Assembly (NCBI GenBank): GCA_050740695.1
Contig: JBOIDR010000005.1
Coordinates: forward strand, 1 to 64,000
Origin: JACCXJ01 sp050740695
Lineage (GTDB): Bacteria; Pseudomonadota; Gammaproteobacteria; JACCXJ01
Length of the DNA: 64,000 nucleotides
Reading direction: 5' to 3'
The notes under the pieces were generated by a model. That model saw only the letters and a program-made list of their open reading frames with translations. It made no database searches and was not told the DNA's origin. The translations under genes and the position numbers were made by a program. Below are positions 58,785-64,000 of this stretch, one piece after another (the first letter of the stretch is position 1; every line of letters starts with the position of its first letter).

Positions 58785-60419
58785 ATGGCCCTGGCGGACC
58801 GCCTGGCGCGGCCTGCGGCGTGGTGGAGCTCGGTCGCCCTGGTCCTGGTCCTCGCCGGGCTCGTGGCCGGGATCGGGACGACTACGCTGCCCTTGGAGGG
58901 CCATGAAGCGCTGGTGGTGCAGACCGCGCAGGAGATGCACGCCCGCGGCGATTACATCGTCCCCTATTTCAACGCCGAGCCGCGCCTCGTCAAGCCGCCG
59001 CTGAGCTACTGGCTCACGGGGGCCACGGCATGGCTCTTCGGCGATCCGGGCCACATCGAGCCTTGGCACGGACGCCTGCCCTCGATCCTCGCCGGGCTCG
59101 GGCTCTGCGGGCTCGCCATCACGCTCGGGCGACTTGGCTACGACCGCGCCACGGGCCTCTCTGCGGGGTTGCTGCTCGGCACGAGCGCCGGGTTTTTCGC
59201 TTACACCCACAACGCGCGCCCGGATCTGCTCTATGCCTTCTGGTGCGCGGCCGGCTATACCGCCTTCGCCTACGTTTGGCGGTCCATTCCGGGCAGCCTG
59301 GCGGAGCGCCTGTGGGCCTATGCGATGTGGGGCGCCTATGGCTTTGCCACGCTCACCAAGGGGCCGCAACTGCCCCTCATGCTGCTCGTGGCTTGCGCGC
59401 TGTACGCGGGCCTCGGCGGGCCCGGGTGGCGGCACGGCCTCCGCACCCTGCGGCCACTCGCGGGGGTGTCGATCCTGTGCGCACTCACCCTGCCCTGGTG
59501 GCTCATGCTCCGCCACCGCCTCGGGACAACGGCGCTATACGGCAGCCAGCTCTCCGGCATGCTGCTCATCCCCGAGTGGCGCGCGGTCCTCGATCCCTAT
59601 TATCTCTATCGCCCCTTGCAGCTGGTGCTGCCTTGGGTGCTCACGGTGGTGCCCGCCGTCCTCATCGTGCGTCGATCGGGACGCGATGGCGCCGCGGCCT
59701 GGCTCGCCTGCATCGTGCTGGTCCCGGCCCTCTTCTTGTCCTTCGGTGTGCAGCGGCGCTGGTTCTATATGCTGCCGGTGCTGCCGGCCTTGTGCGTGCT
59801 CCTCGGCGCGGGCATAGCGCAGTGGCTCGGCGAGGGACCCCCGGCGAGGACCTGGCGGGCCTGGTTCGTCGCGCTACATGGGCTCACGATCCTCGGGGCA
59901 CTGGCATGGCTCCTCGCCTTCGGCGCCCCAGCGACCGAGCAGGGGCCGATCGTCCTGTCACTGGCGCTTTGTGTCCCGCTGTTCGTCTGGGTATCGGTGC
60001 GGCGTATCCGGCACCGCGGTTCCTGGCTCGGGGACTTGGCCGTGGTGGCGGTGATGGCCGCGGTGGTCTTCATCGGCCTCGGTGCCACGCGCCTCCTTTG
60101 GAGCCAGGACCGCTTCGAGCGCCAGCGCCTCGCCGAGGTCGCGGCTCGCGGAGCGAGCCCGGACACGCCGTTCCTGAGCCTCGGGATCAACCCGAACGTG
60201 TTCGTCTATTACACGGGCCGACCCATACACTGGACCCGGACGCTCAAGGATCTAACCCACGCGCTCGCCCGGACGCCGCATACCGAAGCGCGTGCGATCG
60301 TGCAGAGCCACTACCTGGGTGAGCTATCGAGGTGCTGCATCGTCGAGCTGCTCGACAGCATGCCCGGCGATCGCGATGAGGCCACCTCCGTGGTCACGCT
60401 GCGGCCAAAATTTAAATAA
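58785..60419 (+). CDS. ArnT-like membrane glycosyltransferase (GT-C / PMT superfamily)
   Basis: A 544-residue protein with about 11-13 membrane helices. The first periplasmic loop carries EGHEALVVQTAQEMHARGDY then PYFNAEPRLVKPPLSYWLTG, the pattern of ArnT and other PMT-type enzymes that use lipid-linked sugars. ArnT adds aminoarabinose to lipid A. The acceptor here is unknown, but the neighbouring GT2 and LABN genes form a coherent cassette. Its last codons run into an AT-rich block. ATG 58785, four bases after the LABN gene. Confidence 0.88.
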   Translation: MALADRLARPAAWWSSVALVLVLAGLVAGIGTTTLPLEGHEALVVQTAQEMHARGDYIVPYFNAEPRLVKPPLSYWLTGATAWLFGDPGHIEPWHGRLPSILAGLGLCGLAITLGRLGYDRATGLSAGLLLGTSAGFFAYTHNARPDLLYAFWCAAGYTAFAYVWRSIPGSLAERLWAYAMWGAYGFATLTKGPQLPLMLLVACALYAGLGGPGWRHGLRTLRPLAGVSILCALTLPWWLMLRHRLGTTALYGSQLSGMLLIPEWRAVLDPYYLYRPLQLVLPWVLTVVPAVLIVRRSGRDGAAAWLACIVLVPALFLSFGVQRRWFYMLPVLPALCVLLGAGIAQWLGEGPPARTWRAWFVALHGLTILGALAWLLAFGAPATEQGPIVLSLALCVPLFVWVSVRRIRHRGSWLGDLAVVAVMAAVVFIGLGATRLLWSQDRFERQRLAEVAARGASPDTPFLSLGINPNVFVYYTGRPIHWTRTLKDLTHALARTPHTEARAIVQSHYLGELSRCCIVELLDSMPGDRDEATSVVTLRPKFK

Positions 60420-60466
60420 TTAAATAATTAATAGTTGGAATAATTGGATAAAAAAGGGGCCGGCAC
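60412..60466. other. AT-rich block at the end of the glycosyltransferase gene
   Basis: Fifty-five bases of almost pure A/T (TTAAATAATTAAATAATTAA and following) end in AAAAAAGGGGCCGGCACGG. They lie between convergent genes in a region of otherwise high GC; the poly-T on the minus side could help termination of the DUF6763 gene. Confidence 0.6.
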
Positions 60467-60499
60467 GGATCTCGTGTGAGTAGCCCGCATTTCTCGCCA

Positions 60500-60877
60500 T
60501 CAGGCGTCATCGGGCCACGGTTCATCGGCCGGGTAGTCGTTCGGCCCATCTTCGTCCTCGTCGTCTTCGCCCGCATCGTCGGAGCTGCGGCGCGATCGCG
60601 GGGACCCGCCGCTGCCTGCCGGGTCGTCCGGGTCCTCGATCGCGGTTCCGGGCGCCGCCTCGCCCCCCTCGCGGGTCTCGGCCCAATCTTCCGGCGGGTC
60701 CGTGAGATCGACCTCGAGGTCGTCCCACTCCTCGAGGTCGATCTCGTCGCGCTCACCGTCGGCGTACCGGATCTCGACGACGCCGCGATCCTCGTCGATC
60801 TCCAGCACCTCGAACCTCTCCCCATCTTCCGGGTACTGGTACCAATTCCCCACGTTAGGCTCGGCATTGTTGCTCAT
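60500..60877 (-). CDS. Small acidic protein, DUF6763-like
   Basis: A 125-residue acidic protein. The N-terminal domain MSNNAEPNVGNWYQYPEDGE and RFEVLEIDEDRGVVEIRYAD then GERDEIDLEEWDDL forms a small SH3-like strand unit. The rest is disordered and rich in Asp, Glu, Ser and Pro. It matches small proteins annotated DUF6763; role unknown. ATG 60877. Convergent with the ArnT-like gene. Confidence 0.82.
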   Translation of the reverse strand: MSNNAEPNVGNWYQYPEDGERFEVLEIDEDRGVVEIRYADGERDEIDLEEWDDLEVDLTDPPEDWAETREGGEAAPGTAIEDPDDPAGSGGSPRSRRSSDDAGEDDEDEDGPNDYPADEPWPDDA

Positions 60878-60921
60878 ATCTGCTCCCACGCTCTTCGCGC
60901 CGCCCGTGCTTCGGCGGCGTC

Positions 60922-61761
60922 TCAACGTACTCGCAGGTCCCACACGGCGCCCAGGCGTGCCATGGGCGCGAGGACCAACCGATACGGGATATCCGGCCCC
61001 GGCCGCCGGGCCCTCCGGGGATACTCGTGGTGGTCGCGGTGCTCCGATTCACCGAGGACCACGGCCGACGGTACCCGATAGCGACGCGATGTGCAGCCCT
61101 TGCGGTCGGGCTCGCCCCCATGCGCCATCATGTTGAACCACAGGGTGCCGAAGGGCGACAGGAACGCCGGCAGCAATACCACGGCTGTCGAAAACGCCCG
61201 CGACCCGCTGAGCGCCCACAAGAGACCCCATTCCATCCACGGGACCAGGAAACACCACCGATCTAGCCAGCGTGTCTCGGGGTACCGGAGTCGGATCCGG
61301 CGGCGCGCGTTTCTCGGATCATAGGGCCAGCCGAGCCAGGCGTAGCACCTGGAACGCGCCACCGGCGAGTGCGGGTCCTCCCGCGTGTCGCAATGGGCAT
61401 GGTGGTGGCGATGATTAGCGGCCCACCAGCCCATGCCACCCTGGTTGGAAGCGGCACACGAATACGCCAGGAGGCCCTCGAACCACCGCCTGGCCTTGAA
61501 GGCCCGGTGCGAGAAGTAGCGGTGATAGCCGAGCGTCATCCCCAGGATCGCGTGGCGGTTGCCCTGAAGGATGATCAGGACCCAGGTGAGGGGCTCAAAC
61601 AAGAGGACCTCGACCTCCGCGGAATCGAGCCAGCCGAAGAGGACCACGTATACGATCATGGTGCAGGTGCCGAAGGCCCGCTGCATCGTCCAGAACAGCC
61701 AGGAGGTATCCGACATCTGCGCCACCGGCGCGGCCGACCTTGCGATCGTCTTGGTGCTCAT
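60922..61761 (-). CDS. Membrane fatty acid desaturase (stearoyl-CoA 9-desaturase-like)
   Basis: A 279-residue di-iron membrane desaturase with the three histidine boxes HRYFSH (80-85), HRHHHAH (117-123) and EHRDHH near the C-terminus, and four hydrophobic segments. It would introduce a double bond, probably delta-9, in acyl-CoA or phospholipid chains. I start at ATG 61761 (MSTKTIARSAAPVAQ); a reading to 61938 has no homology. The start region is divergent from the POT transporter gene. Confidence 0.92.
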   Translation of the reverse strand: MSTKTIARSAAPVAQMSDTSWLFWTMQRAFGTCTMIVYVVLFGWLDSAEVEVLLFEPLTWVLIILQGNRHAILGMTLGYHRYFSHRAFKARRWFEGLLAYSCAASNQGGMGWWAANHRHHHAHCDTREDPHSPVARSRCYAWLGWPYDPRNARRRIRLRYPETRWLDRWCFLVPWMEWGLLWALSGSRAFSTAVVLLPAFLSPFGTLWFNMMAHGGEPDRKGCTSRRYRVPSAVVLGESEHRDHHEYPRRARRPGPDIPYRLVLAPMARLGAVWDLRVR

Positions 61762-61949
61762 AGGCGCGGGCGAGCCGCTCTGGCAAGCGTTTGGTCTCGG
61801 GATGATGACCCGCTCACGGGTCGGGATGTCGGCGAACTGCCAAGGCCCCCGTGTGCGCCGGCGCTCGCGGAGCGGAGAAACACCGCCCCCGGAGCTCGGT
61901 CTGGCCGGTATAGTAGGGCAGTGATCGCCACGATTCAAACCGCCCGCGC

Positions 61950-63311
61950 ATGAGCGACCGGTGGCCCAGAGCCCAGCCCCAGGGCCTGTGGCTCCTGTTC
62001 CTACTGGAGATGTGGGAGCGCTATTCGTATTACGGCATGCGGGCGCTCCTGGTGTTGTTCCTGATCGCGGAGGTCGAGGACGGCGGGTGGGGCTGGTCCG
62101 TCGAGGCCGCGAGCCGGCTGTACGGCTGGTATACGGGCCTCGTGTACCTGACGCCGGTGCTCGGCGGACATCTTGCCGATCGCTACCTCGGCACCCACCG
62201 CGCCATCGTCATCGGCGCGGTCCTGATCGCGCTCGGGCACTTCTCGTTGGCCGTGGAGACGCCGGAGGGATTCTACACGGGGCTCCTGCTCTTGATCCTC
62301 GGGACCGGGTTCTTCAAATCCAACATCTCGACCCTGGTCGGCCAGCTCTATGGCCAGGATGACCCACGCCGGGATGCGGGCTTCACGATCTTTTACATGG
62401 GCATCAACCTGGGCGGCTTCCTCGGACCGCTCGTATGCGGCTATCTGGCGACGAGCGCGGGTTACGGATGGCACTACGGGTTCGGGGCGGCCGGGGTGGG
62501 GATGGTGGTCGGGCTCGCGGTGTATGTCCTCGGCAGGGCGCGCTACCTCGGCACCCTCGGTGCGCCCCCGGCCCGCCGTCACGACGTCGGCTCGATAGCC
62601 GTCCGGCTGACCCCGGTGGAACGCGATCGGATCGCGGCCCTACTAGTGATGGTCTTCTTCGTCATGTTTTTCTGGCTCGCCTTCGAGCAGGCCGGCTCCT
62701 CGATGGCGGTATTCGCCGAGCGCCATACCGACCGCACGATGCCCACCGAACTGGCCGCAGAGACCGGCGTAGCGGCCATCCCGGCCGCCTGGTTCCAGTC
62801 GCTCAACCCCGCGTTCATCCTGCTCTTGGCGCCACTGTTCTCCTGGCTTTGGCTGTGGCTCGCGGCGCGCGGCAGGGAGCCGCGTACCCCCGTCAAGATG
62901 GCATTCGGTCTCCTCTTACTCGGCGGCGGCTTCGTGGTCCTGGTGCTGGGGGCACTCACCAACGCCCGCGGTGCCCTGGTCAGCCCGCTGTGGCTCATGG
63001 GTGCGATCTTCCTGCACACCGCCGGCGAGCTATGCCTGTCGCCAATCGGGCTGGCGCTGGTCACCCGCATCGCGCCGGTCTCCATGGCCTCGATGCTCAT
63101 GGGGGTGTGGTTCCTGTCGAGCTTCGCGGCCAATTTGCTGGCGGGCTACCTGGCGGGGATGCTGGAAGCCGTGGAACGCGGTGCGGTGTTCCACTTCCTC
63201 GGAGGACAGGCGGACTTCTTCTTGATCCCGGTCGTCATATCGCTCGCGGCCGGGGTGCTGCTGCTCGCGATGGCGGGCCGGCTGTGCCGTCTGATGCACG
63301 GTCGGGGATAG
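61950..63311 (+). CDS. POT/PTR family peptide MFS transporter
   Basis: A proton-coupled oligopeptide transporter of 453 residues with 12-14 helices. EMWERYSYYGMRALLVLFLI is the ExxERFxYYG motif. LYGWYTGLVYLTPVLGGHLA and FYMGINLGGFLGPLVCGYL are PTR2 signatures. ATG 61950. No peptidase gene is nearby. Confidence 0.94.
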   Translation: MSDRWPRAQPQGLWLLFLLEMWERYSYYGMRALLVLFLIAEVEDGGWGWSVEAASRLYGWYTGLVYLTPVLGGHLADRYLGTHRAIVIGAVLIALGHFSLAVETPEGFYTGLLLLILGTGFFKSNISTLVGQLYGQDDPRRDAGFTIFYMGINLGGFLGPLVCGYLATSAGYGWHYGFGAAGVGMVVGLAVYVLGRARYLGTLGAPPARRHDVGSIAVRLTPVERDRIAALLVMVFFVMFFWLAFEQAGSSMAVFAERHTDRTMPTELAAETGVAAIPAAWFQSLNPAFILLLAPLFSWLWLWLAARGREPRTPVKMAFGLLLLGGGFVVLVLGALTNARGALVSPLWLMGAIFLHTAGELCLSPIGLALVTRIAPVSMASMLMGVWFLSSFAANLLAGYLAGMLEAVERGAVFHFLGGQADFFLIPVVISLAAGVLLLAMAGRLCRLMHGRG

Positions 63312-63318
63312 CGATTTG

Positions 63319-63353
63319 GGTACTATTTCACAGAGATCCTGTGAAATAGTACC
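63319..63353. other. Perfect 15-bp hairpin after the transporter gene
   Basis: GGTACTATTTCACAG (63319-63333) and CTGTGAAATAGTACC (63339-63353) form a perfect stem with loop AGATC, 8 bases after the stop. No T-run follows. It could protect the mRNA end, act as an operator, or be a repeat. The rest of 63354-63662 holds no gene I recognise. Confidence 0.65.
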
Positions 63354-63662
63354 GTGCATCGCGGCCGGCCCAGGCCGTATCCTGAGCGCACTTCGACGCC
63401 TTGCCCGGTCCCGACAGGTCCGGCCGGACAGATGCGGCGAGTCAGCCTCCTTCCCTCCGTCCGCGTTTACGCGGACCAAGCCCTTGGCACACGGACGTGC
63501 CCCCTTTTTTCCCGTGCCGGCGCGTCCGGCCCCGTTCGATTCCCTAGGCGCCCTCGTAACGGCCAAGGGCGAGAATTGCGGGCTGGCAGAGCGGCGCGGT
63601 GGCGTATACAATCGATGCCCTATATCACCGGGGTGGTTTCGCCCGCGAGTGGGGGAGGGGAC

Positions 63663-64000
63663 ATGACTAGACGGTTTGGATTCGTGGTGCTGTCCGCTGT
63701 GGCTCTGCCGCTCGGCGGTTGTGCGATGAGCGGTTGGCTGGAATCGATGTCGCTCCCGTTCTTCCATCGCATCGATGTGCAACAAGGCAATGTCGTGACG
63801 CAGGACATGCTGGCGCGGTTGGAACACGGGATGGATCGCGCCAAGGTGCGCTCCATCATGGGCACATCGCTCGTGAAGGATGTGTTCAATCAGGACCGCT
63901 GGGACTACGTCTATACGATGAAGCCGAGCGGCGAACACCGGGTCGAGCGGCGTGTCACCCTGTATTTTCAGGATGAGCACCTGGTCCGGGTGGCCGGCGA
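63663..64000 (+). CDS. bamE: Outer membrane assembly lipoprotein BamE (partial)
   Basis: BamE (SmpA/OmlA) is a lipoprotein of the BAM complex. The frame starts ATG 63663 behind GGGGAGGGG and is cut by the window end after about 112 codons. The lipobox is LGGC with lipidated Cys20. RIDVQQGNVVTQDMLARLEHG and the RSIMGTSLVKDVFNQDRWDYVY block are family motifs. It is a second BAM gene of the window, unlinked to bamC. Confidence 0.95.
   Translation, partial: MTRRFGFVVLSAVALPLGGCAMSGWLESMSLPFFHRIDVQQGNVVTQDMLARLEHGMDRAKVRSIMGTSLVKDVFNQDRWDYVYTMKPSGEHRVERRVTLYFQDEHLVRVAG

Overview
The window is a GC-rich chromosomal scaffold from a gammaproteobacterium. The evidence is the lpxD-fabZ-lpxA-lpxB lipid A block, bamC next to dapA, rpsT with a UUG start, the rplU-rpmA-obgE-proB block with divergent ispB, and a proA-nadD-rsfS-rlmH-maf operon ending near a divergent partial bamE. 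The order could not be resolved; a Chromatiales-like lineage is a guess. A run of 100 N inside bamC shows that the sequence is a draft scaffold, broken at a tandem repeat.

Layout. 1-6.4 kb: lipid A operon with two different LpxA proteins flanking a Gfo/Idh dehydrogenase. 6.4-9.2 kb: MASE1 histidine kinase and NarL-type regulator. 9.2-18.5 kb: an accessory zone. It holds an ISKra4-type insertion sequence that splits a gene with a 9-bp target duplication, an IS91 remnant fused to a 5'-trimmed ada, a Crp/Fnr regulator, a small SPW-like membrane protein, a MntA-HepT toxin-antitoxin pair and many palindromic repeats. 18.5-21.1 kb: CpxP/Spy-like protein with an OmpR-type regulator and kinase. 21.5-23.3 kb: orphan carbamoyltransferase. 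24-29.4 kb: the most interesting locus, described below. 29.9-38.4 kb: secreted subtilase, YqaA-like membrane protein, FtsX-like permease, cytochrome-type lipoprotein. 38.4-49.6 kb: housekeeping genes (bamC, dapA, rpsT, proB, obgE, rpmA, rplU, ispB, tRNA-Pro), a GH1 beta-glucosidase, a SAM hydrolase, J-domain and VWA proteins. 49.8-52.7 kb: gene-poor decay region with a DUF1579 remnant and a HigB/HigA-like pair. 53-60.4 kb: LOG, DUF2782, proA, nadD, rsfS, rlmH, maf, then a GT2 / LpxB-N-like / ArnT-like cassette. 60.5-64 kb: small acidic protein, fatty acid desaturase, POT transporter and the start of bamE.

Candidate new system (24,075-29,401, minus strand). Four genes lie in one direction: a secreted 110-residue protein, a periplasmic C39-family cysteine peptidase, an outer-membrane beta-barrel with a preceding coiled coil, and a secreted 628-residue protein. 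The peptidase plus coiled-coil barrel resemble FapD and FapF of the Pseudomonas functional-amyloid (Fap) exporter. The 628-residue protein carries six copies of a two-cysteine ~70-residue module followed by an RTX calcium-binding tail. The 110-residue protein is a single-module version of it, and the upstream DNA of the two genes is related. I infer a Fap-like export locus with a non-Fap, modular, cysteine-paired substrate family.

A second theme is repeat traffic. A ~150-300 bp intergenic repeat recurs at least eight times, an 85-bp inverted-repeat element occurs twice plus a half copy, and short tandem duplications sit at the start signals of lpxA, lpxB and tRNA-Pro.
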